From Rugamonas sp045984285 (lineage in GTDB: Bacteria; Pseudomonadota; Gammaproteobacteria; Burkholderiales; Burkholderiaceae_D): a stretch of DNA of 64,000 nt. Under the pieces are notes generated by a model. That model was not told where the DNA came from and searched no databases. It worked only from the letters and a program-made list of their open reading frames with translations. A program made the position numbers and the translations under genes. Of this stretch, positions 25,369 through 35,913 are shown piece after piece (the stretch's first letter is position 1; every line of letters starts with the position of its first letter). The stretch is taken from assembly GCF_045984285.3 (NCBI RefSeq), contig NZ_JBJQIK030000001.1, positions 62,001 through 126,000 of the forward strand, in the 5' to 3' direction.

Positions 25369-25813
25369 CGCAGGCATTCCGGTGACGGCGCAAGCCCTGG
25401 CCGAAGCCGCAGGTGCGGCCATGTTCGCACGCGATACGGCGAGCAAGGGACTCGGCATGGAACTGGTTGAGATCCGTCCCGGCTATGCGCGCATGACGAT
25501 GCAGGTGCGCGCCGACATGCTGAACGGCCACCTGAGCTGCCACGGCGGCTTCATCTTCGCGCTGGCCGACAGCGCCTTCGCCTTCGCCTGCAACAGCCAC
25601 AACGTGGTGACTGTGGGTGCGGGCTGCACCATCGACTATCTGGCGCCCGGACGCCAGGACGACATGCTCACCGCCGAAGCGGTCGAGCGTGCGCTGGCCG
25701 GCAAGACCGGCATCTACGACGTCAACGTCACGAACCAGGAGGGCCGCCTGATCGCCACCTTCCGGGGCAAATCGCACCGGATCGGCGGCGAAGTGGCGCC
25801 CCTCCAGAGCTGA
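25361..25813 (+). CDS. paaI: hydroxyphenylacetyl-CoA thioesterase
   Basis: A 150-residue hotdog-fold thioesterase. The family active-site region is GHLSCHGGFIFALADSAFAFA with the Asn/Asp before it (LNGHL), and VGAGCTIDYLAPGR is the usual second strand. PaaI rescues CoA from dead-end CoA esters made by the pathway. The ATG at 25361 overlaps the last 8 nt of paaH; another ATG at 25365 is in a different frame and gives only a short peptide. Confidence 0.93.
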   Translation: MHDAGIPVTAQALAEAAGAAMFARDTASKGLGMELVEIRPGYARMTMQVRADMLNGHLSCHGGFIFALADSAFAFACNSHNVVTVGAGCTIDYLAPGRQDDMLTAEAVERALAGKTGIYDVNVTNQEGRLIATFRGKSHRIGGEVAPLQS

Positions 25814-25826
25814 GAGGAGACCCGCA

Positions 25827-27146
25827 ATGGTCCAAAGAAGTCCTGCTCCATCGGACCTGGAACCGATCGAGCGCGCCAGCCGCGATGAGCTGCAGGCGCT
25901 GCAACTGGAGCGCCTCAGGAAGTCGCTGCGCCACGCCTATGACAATGTGCCGCACTACCGCGCTTCCTTCGACGCGAAGGGCGTTCACCCGGACGACCTG
26001 AAAACGCTGGCGGACCTGGCGAAGTTTCCCTTCACCGACAAGAAGACGCTGCGCGACAACTACCCCTTCGGCCTGTTCGCCGTGCCGCGCGAGAAGGTGG
26101 TGCGTATCCACGCTTCCAGCGGCACCACCGGCAAGGCCACCGTGGTCGGCTACACGCAGAACGACGTGAATATGTGGGCCGATATGGTGGCGCGCTCGAT
26201 CCGCGCGGCGGGCGGGCGCACCGGCGATATGGTGCATATCTCCTACGGCTACGGCCTGTTCACGGGCGGACTCGGTGCACACTACGGCGCGGAACGCCTC
26301 GGCTGCACGGTTATCCCAATGTCAGGCGGGCAGACCGAAAAGCAGGTGCAGCTGATCCAGGACTTCAAGCCATCCATTATCATGGTCACGCCGTCCTATA
26401 TGCTGAACATCATCGAAGAGTTCCAGCGCCAGGGTCTCGATGCGGCGGAATCGTCGCTCAAGGTCGGCATCTTCGGCGCCGAACCCTGGACCGGCGCCAT
26501 GCGCAGCGAGATCGAAAAACGCGCGGGCATCGATGCGGTGGACATCTACGGCCTTTCCGAAGTGATTGGGCCCGGCGTCGCCAGCGAGTGCATCGAGAGC
26601 AAGGACGGTCCGGTCATCTGGGAAGACCATTTCTACCCGGAGATCATCGATCCCGAAACGGGCGAGGTGCTGCCGGACGGCTCCGAAGGCGAACTGGTAT
26701 TCACTTCCCTCACCAAGGAAGCGATGCCCGTTATCCGCTACCGCACGCGCGACCTCACGCGCCTGCTGCCGCCGACTTCGCGCTCCATGCGCCGCATGGA
26801 CAAGATCACCGGCCGTTCGGACGACATGCTCATCATCCGCGGCGTGAACGTGTTCCCGACCCAGATCGAAGAACTGATCCTGAAAATGCCGAAGCTCGCG
26901 CCGCAGTACCAGCTGATCGTGACGCGAGACGGCCACCTGGACAAGCTGGATGTGGTCGGCGAACTGCGTCCCGAGCTGACCGGCAAGCTCACGGAGAATG
27001 AAACCGAAGCGCTGGCGCGGGAGCTGGAACACCATATCAAAACCTGTGTTGGCGTGAGCACCAAAGTGCGGCTGCTGGCCGCGAACAGTATCGAACGCAC
27101 CATGACCGGCAAGGCCAAACGCGTGCTGGACAAGCGCCCGAAATAA
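25827..27146 (+). CDS. paaK: phenylacetate-CoA ligase
   Basis: A 439-residue AMP-forming ligase that activates phenylacetate with ATP and CoA, the first step of the pathway. The P-loop-like signature is HASSGTTGKATVVGYT near residue 95, the second ATP motif is DIYGLSEVIGPGVASEC, and the hinge region is DDMLIIRGVNVFPTQIEE. The C-terminal lysine lies in RTMTGKAKRVLDKR. GAGGAG precedes the ATG, 13 nt after the paaI stop. Confidence 0.96.
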   Translation: MVQRSPAPSDLEPIERASRDELQALQLERLRKSLRHAYDNVPHYRASFDAKGVHPDDLKTLADLAKFPFTDKKTLRDNYPFGLFAVPREKVVRIHASSGTTGKATVVGYTQNDVNMWADMVARSIRAAGGRTGDMVHISYGYGLFTGGLGAHYGAERLGCTVIPMSGGQTEKQVQLIQDFKPSIIMVTPSYMLNIIEEFQRQGLDAAESSLKVGIFGAEPWTGAMRSEIEKRAGIDAVDIYGLSEVIGPGVASECIESKDGPVIWEDHFYPEIIDPETGEVLPDGSEGELVFTSLTKEAMPVIRYRTRDLTRLLPPTSRSMRRMDKITGRSDDMLIIRGVNVFPTQIEELILKMPKLAPQYQLIVTRDGHLDKLDVVGELRPELTGKLTENETEALARELEHHIKTCVGVSTKVRLLAANSIERTMTGKAKRVLDKRPK

Positions 27147-27159
27147 AGGAAAAGAACCA

Positions 27160-28365
27160 ATGAACGAAGCATTCATCTGCGACGCCGTGCGCACCCCCTT
27201 CGGCCGCTTCGGCGGCGTGCTGGCCCAGGTGCGGGCGGACGACCTGGCCGCCGTGCCGATCGCCGCGCTCATGCAGCGCAATCCCGGCGTGGACTGGTCG
27301 AAAGTCGATGACGTCTACTACGGCTGCGCCAACCAGGCCGGTGAGGATAACCGCAATGTGGGCCGCATGGCGGCGCTGCTGGCCGGCCTGCCGGTGGAGG
27401 TGCCCGCCAACACCATCAACCGGCTGTGCGGCTCCAGCCTGGATGCCATCGGCATCGGCGCGCGCGCCATCAAGTCTGGCGAAGCGCAACTGGTGATTGC
27501 GGGCGGCGTTGAAAGCATGACGCGCGCGCCCTTCGTGATGGGCAAGGCAGACAGCGCCTTCTCCCGCTCCGCCAAAATCGAGGACACCACCATCGGCTGG
27601 CGCTTCGTGAATCCGCTGATGAAGGCAAAGTACGGCATTGACAGCATGCCCGAAACCGCCGAGAACGTGGCCGAAGAATTCAACATCAGCCGCGCGGACC
27701 AGGATGCGTTCGCGCTGCGCAGCCAGCAGCGCTGGGCCGCCGCCCATGCGGCGGGACACTTCAGCACCGAGATTGTGCCAGTCACCATCCCGCAGAAAAA
27801 AGGCGATCCGAAAATTGTGGACACCGACGAGCACCCGCGTCCGGAGACCACGCTGGAACAGCTGGCAAAGCTGAAGGGGGTGGTAAAGCCGGAAGGCACC
27901 GTCACGGCGGGCAATGCATCCGGCGTGAATGACGGCGCCTGCGCCGTGCTGCTGGCTTCCGCCGCGGCAGTCGACCGTTACGGCCTGAAACCACGCGCCA
28001 AGGTGCTGGGCATGGCCACCGCCGGCCTGGCGCCGCGCATCATGGGCTTCGGTCCTTCGCCGGCTTCGAAGAAGGTGCTGGCCCAGCTGGGCCTTGGCAT
28101 CGAGCAGATGGATGTGATCGAGCTGAACGAAGCTTTCGCGGCACAAGGCCTCGCGGTCACGCGCGACCTTGGCCTGCCTGACGACGCACAGCATGTGAAC
28201 CCGACGGGCGGCGCCATCGCCATCGGCCACCCGCTGGGCGCATCCGGCGCGCGGCTGGTAACGGCTGCGGTGAACCAGCTGGAACGCACCGGCGGCCGCT
28301 ATGCGCTGTGCACCATGTGCATCGGCGTCGGCCAGGGCATTGCGCTGGTGATCGAGCGGGTCTGA
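27160..28365 (+). CDS. paaJ: 3-oxoadipyl-CoA thiolase
   Basis: A 401-residue thiolase that cleaves 3-oxoadipyl-CoA (and the dehydro form) to acetyl-CoA and succinyl-CoA. The nucleophile Cys is in NRLCGSSLDAIGIG near residue 90, the His is in GGAIAIGHPLGASGARL and the second Cys is in CTMCIGVGQG near 386. This enzyme is also called PcaF; position in the cluster argues for paaJ. The ATG is 13 nt after the paaK stop. Confidence 0.95.
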   Translation: MNEAFICDAVRTPFGRFGGVLAQVRADDLAAVPIAALMQRNPGVDWSKVDDVYYGCANQAGEDNRNVGRMAALLAGLPVEVPANTINRLCGSSLDAIGIGARAIKSGEAQLVIAGGVESMTRAPFVMGKADSAFSRSAKIEDTTIGWRFVNPLMKAKYGIDSMPETAENVAEEFNISRADQDAFALRSQQRWAAAHAAGHFSTEIVPVTIPQKKGDPKIVDTDEHPRPETTLEQLAKLKGVVKPEGTVTAGNASGVNDGACAVLLASAAAVDRYGLKPRAKVLGMATAGLAPRIMGFGPSPASKKVLAQLGLGIEQMDVIELNEAFAAQGLAVTRDLGLPDDAQHVNPTGGAIAIGHPLGASGARLVTAAVNQLERTGGRYALCTMCIGVGQGIALVIERV

Positions 28366-28369
28366 AGCC

Positions 28370-28981
28370 ATGGTCAAGGTTTATGAAATCAACGGCGTGC
28401 GCCCTGTGGTGCATCCCACTGCCTATGTGCACCCCACGGCGGTGCTGATCGGCGACGTGATCGTCGGCCCCCGATGCTATGTTGGCCCACTGGCCTCCCT
28501 GCGTGGCGACTTCGGGCGCCTGATCCTGGAAGAAGGCTGCAATGTGCAGGATGGCTGCGTAATGCATGGCTTCCCCGATTCCGACACGGTGGTCGAAGCG
28601 GATGGCCATATCGGCCACGGCGCGGTGCTGCATGGCTGCCGCATCGGCCGCAATGCGCTGGTCGGCATGAACGCCGTGGTGATGGACAACGCCGTAGTGG
28701 GCGCGGAAAGCATCGTTGCCGCCATGAGTTTTGTGAAGGCCAATATGGTGATTCCGCCGCGCAGCATGGTGGTCGGCACACCGGCTCGCGTGCTGCGCGA
28801 GGTCAGCGACAACGAAATCAAGTGGAAGAGTTCCGGCACTGCGCAGTATCAGGAACTGGCCGAGCGCTCGCTGGCCACCATGCGCGAAGTGGAAGCCCTG
28901 GCTGAAGTGGAGCCCGGCCGCCAGCGCATGCAATGGGATAGCGCACTGCCGCTGCACCTGCACAAGAAAGCGTCCGAATAA
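28370..28981 (+). CDS. paaY: phenylacetate cluster hexapeptide-repeat protein
   Basis: A 203-residue left-handed beta-helix protein with hexapeptide repeats (VHPTAYVHPTAVLIGDVIVG, GRNALVGMNAVVMDNAVVG). Related gamma-class carbonic anhydrase-like proteins keep three His ligands; two occur here in HGFPDSD and IGHGAVLHG. PaaY has been linked to thioesterase activity that relieves dead-end CoA esters. It starts 4 nt after the paaJ stop. Confidence 0.92.
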   Translation: MVKVYEINGVRPVVHPTAYVHPTAVLIGDVIVGPRCYVGPLASLRGDFGRLILEEGCNVQDGCVMHGFPDSDTVVEADGHIGHGAVLHGCRIGRNALVGMNAVVMDNAVVGAESIVAAMSFVKANMVIPPRSMVVGTPARVLREVSDNEIKWKSSGTAQYQELAERSLATMREVEALAEVEPGRQRMQWDSALPLHLHKKASE

Positions 28982-29003
28982 CGCAAGAACCCTGGAGACA
29001 ACG

Positions 29004-31055
29004 ATGTCCAACGTAGCAACCCTGCAAAGCTTCATCGGCGGCCGCTGGCATGGCAAGGAAGCCGCCACGCCGCTGCACAGCGCCCTGACGAATAGCCTGA
29101 TCTACCACACGCACGCGGAATCGATCGACTTCGCCGAAGCCGTGAGCTATGGCCGCAAGACCGGCATTCCATCGCTGATGGCGCTCGACTTCCAGCAGCG
29201 CGCCGCGCGCCTGAAAGCGCTTGCGCTGTACCTGATGGAACGCAAGGAGGAGCTGTACAAGATTTCCCACCTGACCGGCGCCACGCGCGCCGACAGCTGG
29301 GTGGACGTGGAGGGCGGCATCGGCACCCTGTTCGCCTATGCCAGCATGGGCAGCCGCGAACTGCCGTCGTCCAATGTGCTGCACGAAGGCCCGGCCATGC
29401 CGCTGGGTAAACGCGGCGGCTTCTCCGGCACGCACATCCTGGTGCCGCGCGGCGGCATTGCGGTGCACATCAATGCCTTTAACTTCCCGATCTGGGGGCT
29501 GCTGGAAAAGTTCGCACCAAGCTTCCTCGCTGCGATGCCCTGCATCGGCAAGCCCGCGACGGCAACCAGCTACCTCACGGAAGCGCTGATCCGCATGGTG
29601 CACGATTCCGGCCTGCTGCCGGACGGCGCGCTGCAACTGGTGATCGGCAGCACGGGCGACCTGCTGGACCGCCTGACGGGCACTGACGCTGTTACCTTCA
29701 CCGGTTCCGCCGACACGGCAGCCAAGCTGCGCGCCAACCGCAACCTGATCGCGAACTCGGTGCCCTTCACCGCCGAAGCGGACTCGCTGAACTGCGCCAT
29801 CCTCGCACCTGACGTCACGCCGGACGATCCGGAATTCGACCTCTTCGTGAAAGAAGTGGCACGCGAAATGACCGGCAAGGCCGGCCAGAAATGTACGGCC
29901 ATCCGCCGTATCATCGTGCCGCGCCAGCAGGCTGACGCCGTGGCGGAGCGCCTGCGCGAGCGCCTCGCCAAGGTATCGGTGGGCGACCCGTCAATCGAAG
30001 GCGTGCGCATGGGCGCGCTGGCATCGAAAGATCAGCAGCGTGACGTGGCGGCGCAGGTAGAGCGGCTCGCCGCCGGCAATGAACTGGTCTTCGGCGCCAA
30101 TGGCGACCTGAAACTGATCGGCGAAGGCGTGGCGGATGGCGCCTTCTTTGCGCCGACGCTGCTCATGTGCCGCAACGCGATGGACAACGACGCCGTGCAC
30201 GACGTGGAGGCCTTCGGTCCGGTCAGCACGATGATGACTTATGACGGCATCGACGAAGCGCTGGCACTGGCCGCGCGCGGCAAGGGCAGCCTGGTGTCCA
30301 CGCTGGTAACAAAAGATCCGAAGACCGCGGCCTACGCGGTGCCGATGGCGGCCGCGCACCATGGCCGCGTGCTGGTGCTGGAACGCGAAGCCTCGGTGGA
30401 CTCCACGGGCCACGGCTCGCCGCTGCCGCAGCTCAAGCACGGCGGCCCGGGCAGAGCGGGCGGCGGCGAAGAGCTGGGCGGCATCCGCGCCGTGAAGCAC
30501 TTCCTGCAGCGGGCGGCGGTACAGGGCTCGCCCACCATGCTGGCCGCCATCACCGGCGAGTATGTGCGCGGCGCGGCGGTGAACGAAAGCGACATCCACC
30601 CCTTCCGCAAATACTTCGAAGACCTGCAGGTCGGCGACTCGCTGCTGACGCACCGCCGCACCGTGAGCGAAGCGGACATCGTCAACTTCGGCGGCGTATC
30701 GGGCGACTACTTCTACATGCACTTCGACGACATCGCCGCGAAGGACACGCAGTTCGGCAAACGCATCGCGCACGGCTACTTCGTGCTGTCGGCGGCCGCG
30801 GGTCTGTTCGTCTCCCCGGCGCCCGGTCCGGTGCTCGCCAACTACGGCCTGGACAACCTGCGTTTCATCACCCCGGTCGGCATCGGCGACACCATCCGCG
30901 CCCGCCTCACCTGCAAGCGCAAGGTCGACCGCAACCGCAAGGACGACAAAGGCATCGGCCAGGGCGTGGTGGCCTGGGACGTCCAGGTCACGAACCAGAA
31001 CGACGAACTGGTGGCCAGCTACGATATCCTGACGCTGGTCTCCAAGCGCAGCTGA
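29004..31055 (+). CDS. paaZ: oxepin-CoA hydrolase / 3-oxo-5,6-dehydrosuberyl-CoA semialdehyde dehydrogenase
   Basis: A 683-residue fusion. Residues 1 to about 525 form an aldehyde dehydrogenase with the catalytic Cys in AGQKCTAIRR. Residues about 535-683 form a MaoC-like hotdog hydratase with the active residues in GGVSGDYFYMHFDDI. The hydratase opens the oxepin ring and the dehydrogenase oxidises the resulting aldehyde with NADP. Last gene of the paa operon, ended by a strong terminator 17 nt downstream. Confidence 0.96.
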   Translation: MSNVATLQSFIGGRWHGKEAATPLHSALTNSLIYHTHAESIDFAEAVSYGRKTGIPSLMALDFQQRAARLKALALYLMERKEELYKISHLTGATRADSWVDVEGGIGTLFAYASMGSRELPSSNVLHEGPAMPLGKRGGFSGTHILVPRGGIAVHINAFNFPIWGLLEKFAPSFLAAMPCIGKPATATSYLTEALIRMVHDSGLLPDGALQLVIGSTGDLLDRLTGTDAVTFTGSADTAAKLRANRNLIANSVPFTAEADSLNCAILAPDVTPDDPEFDLFVKEVAREMTGKAGQKCTAIRRIIVPRQQADAVAERLRERLAKVSVGDPSIEGVRMGALASKDQQRDVAAQVERLAAGNELVFGANGDLKLIGEGVADGAFFAPTLLMCRNAMDNDAVHDVEAFGPVSTMMTYDGIDEALALAARGKGSLVSTLVTKDPKTAAYAVPMAAAHHGRVLVLEREASVDSTGHGSPLPQLKHGGPGRAGGGEELGGIRAVKHFLQRAAVQGSPTMLAAITGEYVRGAAVNESDIHPFRKYFEDLQVGDSLLTHRRTVSEADIVNFGGVSGDYFYMHFDDIAAKDTQFGKRIAHGYFVLSAAAGLFVSPAPGPVLANYGLDNLRFITPVGIGDTIRARLTCKRKVDRNRKDDKGIGQGVVAWDVQVTNQNDELVASYDILTLVSKRS

Positions 31056-31071
31056 CTTGAGCCAGCCAGCC

Positions 31072-31101
31072 AAAAAAAACGCGGCCCGAAGGCCGCGTTT
31101 T
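31072..31101. terminator. bidirectional terminator between paaZ and dctM
   Basis: A-run, GCGGCC-CGAA-GGCCGC stem, then a T-run (31072-31101). It works on both strands, ending paaZ from the left and the dctQM transcript from the right; it abuts the dctM stop at 31102. Confidence 0.9.
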
Positions 31102-32793
31102 TTATTTCTTCTCCGGCTCCGGTGGAGGCTCCGGTTTCTCGACGTCGGAGGAGAAGTTGAGCTGGGGAGGCGCATCCTCGGCTGGGGTATCGGCTGCCGG
31201 GGCAGGGGTGCCGTAATCGGCCGGGGCTTCGATCTTCAGTTCCAGCTGCTCGTTCATATTGGTTTTCTGGTCGACCGATACCAGGCTCGGGAAGGCGATG
31301 ATCAGCGCCACCATGACGATCTGGATGCAGACGAAAGGTATTGAACCCCAGTAGATGTCCGAGGTCTTCACTTCCTTCGGCGCCACCGAACGCAAATAGA
31401 ACAGCGCGAAGCCGAACGGCGGGTGCATGAAGGAGGTTTGCATGTTCACGCCCAGCAGCACGCCGAACCAGATCAGGTCGATGCCCAGCTTCTCCGCCAC
31501 CGGTCCCACCAGCGGCACCAGGATGAAGGCCAGCTCGAAGAAGTCGAGGAAGAAGGCCAGCAGGAAGAACATGATGTTCACCACGATCAGGAAGCCCGTG
31601 GTGCCGCCCGGCAGGCTGGAAAGCAGGTGCTCCACCCAGAGGTCGCCGTTCACGCCGCGGAACACCAGCGCAAACACGGTGGAGCCGATCAGGATGAAGA
31701 TCACGAAGCAGGACAGGCGCGTGGTGGACATCATGGCCTGCTTCAGCAGGCTGAAATTCAGGCGCCGGTTCATCATGGCCAGCAGGATGGCGCCCATCGC
31801 GCCCATGCCGCCGCCCTCGGTCGGCGTGGCGACGCCGATGAAGATGGTGCCCAGCACCAGGAAGATCAGGGCCAGCGGCGGAATCAGCACGAAGACCACG
31901 CGTTCAGCCATGCGTGACAGCAGGCCAAGCTTGAAGTAGCGGTTGGCCAGCGCGAACACGAAGGCGCCGACAATGGCCAGCGCCGCGGAGAAGATGCCCA
32001 CTTCGTCCTGGTGCGCCTGCGGATGCGCCGCATCGTAGAAGTGCGCGAAGGCGTAGGCGCCGGCCACCGCCGCCACCAGCAGCACGAACAGCGAACGCAC
32101 GCCGCTGTCGCCGTTCGGTTCGCGCAGGTTGCGCGCTTCCAGCGGCAGCGCCGGCACATAGGCCGGCTTGAAGATGGACACCGACAGCACATAGCCTGCA
32201 TACATGGCCGTCAGCAGCAGGCCGGGGATGAAGGCGGCGCGGTACATGTCGCCCACCGAGCGCCCCAGCTGGTCGGCCATCACGATCAGCACCAGCGAAG
32301 GAGGGATGATCTGCGCCAGCGTGCCGGAGGCGGCAATCACGCCGGAGGCCAGCTTGCGGTCGTAACCGTAGCGCAGCATCACGGGCAGCGAGATCAGGCC
32401 CATGGAAATCACGGAAGCCGCCACCACGCCGGTGGTTGCCGCCAGCAGGGCGCCGACGAAGATCACGGCATACGCTACGCCGCCGCGGATCGGGCCGAAC
32501 AGCTGGCCGATGGTGTCCAGCAGGTCTTCCGCCATGCCCGAACGTTCCAGGATCAGGCCCATGAAGGTGAAGAAGGGAATCGCCAGCAAGGTATCGTTGG
32601 CCATGATGCCGAAGATGCGGTTCGGCAGGGCCTGCAGCAGCTCGGGTTTGAGCAGGCCCAGTTCAATGCCGACCAGGCCGAAGAACAGGCCGTTGGCCGC
32701 CAGCGCAAACGCCACCGGGAATCCCGACAGCAGGAAGATGACCAGCGCGCCGAACATGATCGGCGCCAGGTTCGCAATGAGGAAGGCTTCCAT
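31102..32793 (-). CDS. TRAP transporter large permease (DctM type)
   Basis: A 563-residue membrane protein with about 13 helices, the main permease subunit of a TRAP transporter that takes up organic acids with sodium. The opening EAFLIANLAPIMFGALVIFL and GFPVAFALAANGLFFGLVGIELG resemble the FcbT3-like mannitol/chloroaromatic group. The central region has the repeat-like VAYAVIFVGALLAATTGVVAASVISMGL. The last 50 residues (from about 514) are rich in Pro, Glu and Ala and lie after the final helix, a tail longer than most of the family. It follows dctQ by 20 nt. Confidence 0.92.
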   Translation of the reverse strand: MEAFLIANLAPIMFGALVIFLLSGFPVAFALAANGLFFGLVGIELGLLKPELLQALPNRIFGIMANDTLLAIPFFTFMGLILERSGMAEDLLDTIGQLFGPIRGGVAYAVIFVGALLAATTGVVAASVISMGLISLPVMLRYGYDRKLASGVIAASGTLAQIIPPSLVLIVMADQLGRSVGDMYRAAFIPGLLLTAMYAGYVLSVSIFKPAYVPALPLEARNLREPNGDSGVRSLFVLLVAAVAGAYAFAHFYDAAHPQAHQDEVGIFSAALAIVGAFVFALANRYFKLGLLSRMAERVVFVLIPPLALIFLVLGTIFIGVATPTEGGGMGAMGAILLAMMNRRLNFSLLKQAMMSTTRLSCFVIFILIGSTVFALVFRGVNGDLWVEHLLSSLPGGTTGFLIVVNIMFFLLAFFLDFFELAFILVPLVGPVAEKLGIDLIWFGVLLGVNMQTSFMHPPFGFALFYLRSVAPKEVKTSDIYWGSIPFVCIQIVMVALIIAFPSLVSVDQKTNMNEQLELKIEAPADYGTPAPAADTPAEDAPPQLNFSSDVEKPEPPPEPEKK

Positions 32794-32813
32794 GTCTCTT
32801 GATCCGTTCTGTT

Positions 32814-33392
32814 TTAGTTGATCTGGTTAGCGGATTTGATCGCCTCGATCTCTTCTTCGGGCGTGGTAGCGTGCTTGGTGAAGGCGCTGGCATCGAGCTT
32901 GCCCTGCAGGTAAGCCACCCGTTTGATGAATTCGGAGATGCCCTGCAGGATCATCAGCGCGAAGCCGACGGCGACCAGGATCTTGGCCGGCCATACGATC
33001 AGGCCGCCGGCGTTGCTGGACATTTCGGCGCTGCGCACCGATTCGATGCCGAAGGGGATGCCGTAGTACAGGATGACCAGGGAGATCGGGAACAGGAAGA
33101 AGGTCAGGCCGAACAGGTCGATCCAGACCTGCGTGCGGCGCGAGAAGCGGCCTGCGACCACGTCGATGCGCACATGCTCGTCACGCCGCAGCGTGTGCGG
33201 CGAGGCGAGCATGAAGACGGCGGCAAACAGGTACCACTGGATTTCGAGCCACGCATTCGAGCTCATATTCAGCGAGTAGCGGATGATGGCGTTGCCGGTG
33301 CAGATGACGACGGCAAGCAGCAGCGCCCATGAGACGGCAGTGGCTATCCTGTCGTTCAGGGCATCGATTGCTCGTGAAAGTGGCATGAACAT
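32814..33392 (-). CDS. TRAP transporter small permease (DctQ type)
   Basis: A 192-residue protein with four predicted helices, the small subunit that joins DctM. The conserved middle segment is ARLE-like NMSSNAWLEIQWYLFAAVFM and VRIDVVAGRFSRRTQVWIDL. A short hydrophilic tail carries a charged coil. It sits directly upstream of dctM and 63 nt downstream of argH. Either of the two DctP paralogues farther left, both of the same TRAP subgroup, is a likely partner. Confidence 0.9.
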   Translation of the reverse strand: MFMPLSRAIDALNDRIATAVSWALLLAVVICTGNAIIRYSLNMSSNAWLEIQWYLFAAVFMLASPHTLRRDEHVRIDVVAGRFSRRTQVWIDLFGLTFFLFPISLVILYYGIPFGIESVRSAEMSSNAGGLIVWPAKILVAVGFALMILQGISEFIKRVAYLQGKLDASAFTKHATTPEEEIEAIKSANQIN

Positions 33393-33455
33393 CTGAGAAG
33401 TCTCCTGTTATGAATTTTATGTCCCGGAAGTGCTGCTTGCCGCTGATGCTGCGTA

Positions 33456-34853
<1,398 letters not shown>

Positions 34854-34966
34854 GATGGAATCCGGTTGTTTTACCGATTATAAACAAGGTTGGGCGAGGG
34901 GGCTAAACCGGCCATTGGGGGGATATTGGTGTTATTGTTGCTTTTTTATCGTTCAAGGAAAAACCG

Positions 34967-35482
34967 ATGAAGAAACTGGCAGTATTGACTATCCTGTGGG
35001 CAGCGATGTCCGGCGCCATGGCGCAGACCGCGAAACCGGCCGACGTGGCCACCGTGGACGGCATTATCGCCGCCTTGTACGACACGATCTCCGGCACTGC
35101 AGGCCAGCCGCGCGACTGGGACCGCCTGCGTTCCCTGTTCAAGCCGGAAGGCCGCATGGTGGTCCATGGCCCCAACAAGGAAGGCGGCATGACCACCCGC
35201 GTCCTGACGGTGGAGGACTACATCTCCCGCGCCGGCGCCAACTTCGCCAAGGAAGGCTTCTTCGAATCCGAGCTGTCCCGCAGCAGCCAGCAGTTCGGCC
35301 AGATTGCCCATATTTTCAGCACGTATGAAGCACGCCATGCCAAGGGCGACAAGCCCTTCATGCGCGGCATTAACAGCATCCAGCTGGTGAACGACGGCCA
35401 GCGCTGGTGGGTGCAATCCCTGCTGTGGCAAGCCGAGAGCGAGAAGAACCCGCTGCCGGCGGAGTACCTGAAGCCGCGCTGA
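34967..35482 (+). CDS. secreted NTF2/SnoaL-like protein
   Basis: A 171-residue protein with a signal peptide (MKKLAVLTILWAAMSGAMAQ). The mature part has an NTF2-like outline: an N-terminal helix (VDGIIAALYDTISG), LRSLFKPEGRMV, and a final strand pair (INSIQLVNDGQRWWVQSLLWQ). Such proteins are often ligand-binding or enzyme-like, but no catalytic set is clear. AAGGAAA precedes the ATG. It shares one base with the next gene (TGATG), so the two are coupled. Confidence 0.7.
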   Translation: MKKLAVLTILWAAMSGAMAQTAKPADVATVDGIIAALYDTISGTAGQPRDWDRLRSLFKPEGRMVVHGPNKEGGMTTRVLTVEDYISRAGANFAKEGFFESELSRSSQQFGQIAHIFSTYEARHAKGDKPFMRGINSIQLVNDGQRWWVQSLLWQAESEKNPLPAEYLKPR

Positions 35483-35910
35483 TGGCCACATTCGCCGTCA
35501 GCGACGACAGGGCGCGGCTGGACATTGCACTGATCCACCGCTTCCTCAGCGAACAATCCACCTGGGCCATCGGCATTCCGCGCGAACTGGTGGAGCGCAG
35601 CATCGCCAATTCCCTGTGCTTCGGCGGCTACCTGGACGGCAGCCAGGTGGCTTTCGCCCGCGTTATCACGGATGGCGCAACCTTTGCGTACCTGGTGGAC
35701 GTATTCGTGCTCCCGGAACACCGCGGCCGGGGGTATAGTTTAGCCATGATGGATGCGGTCATGGCCCATCCCTCGCTGCAAGGCTTGCGGCGCTTCATGC
35801 TGGCCACCAGCACGGCGGCGCCCTTGTATGAGCGATACGGTTTCGCTCCGCCCGCGAAACCGCAGGCGCTGATGGAGCGGAATTTCCCGGACATTTATGA
35901 AAAGGGGTAA
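35482..35910 (+). CDS. GNAT-family N-acetyltransferase
   Basis: A 142-residue acetyltransferase. The acetyl-CoA loop is VFVLPEHRGRGYSLAMM (R/Q-x-x-G-R/G), and the later part LYERYGFAPP is the usual GNAT end. Substrate unknown. The start at 35482 overlaps the stop of the upstream gene by one base; earlier in-frame codons lie in the shadow of that gene. It ends 3 nt before the cyanophycinase-like gene. Confidence 0.85.
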   Translation: MATFAVSDDRARLDIALIHRFLSEQSTWAIGIPRELVERSIANSLCFGGYLDGSQVAFARVITDGATFAYLVDVFVLPEHRGRGYSLAMMDAVMAHPSLQGLRRFMLATSTAAPLYERYGFAPPAKPQALMERNFPDIYEKG

Positions 35911-35913
35911 TCC

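Noticed and set aside
22915..25458. 847-residue reverse frame over paaG and paaH
   Set aside because: It is antisense to two clear paa genes and has the His/Gly/Arg-rich look of a shadow frame in GC-rich DNA.
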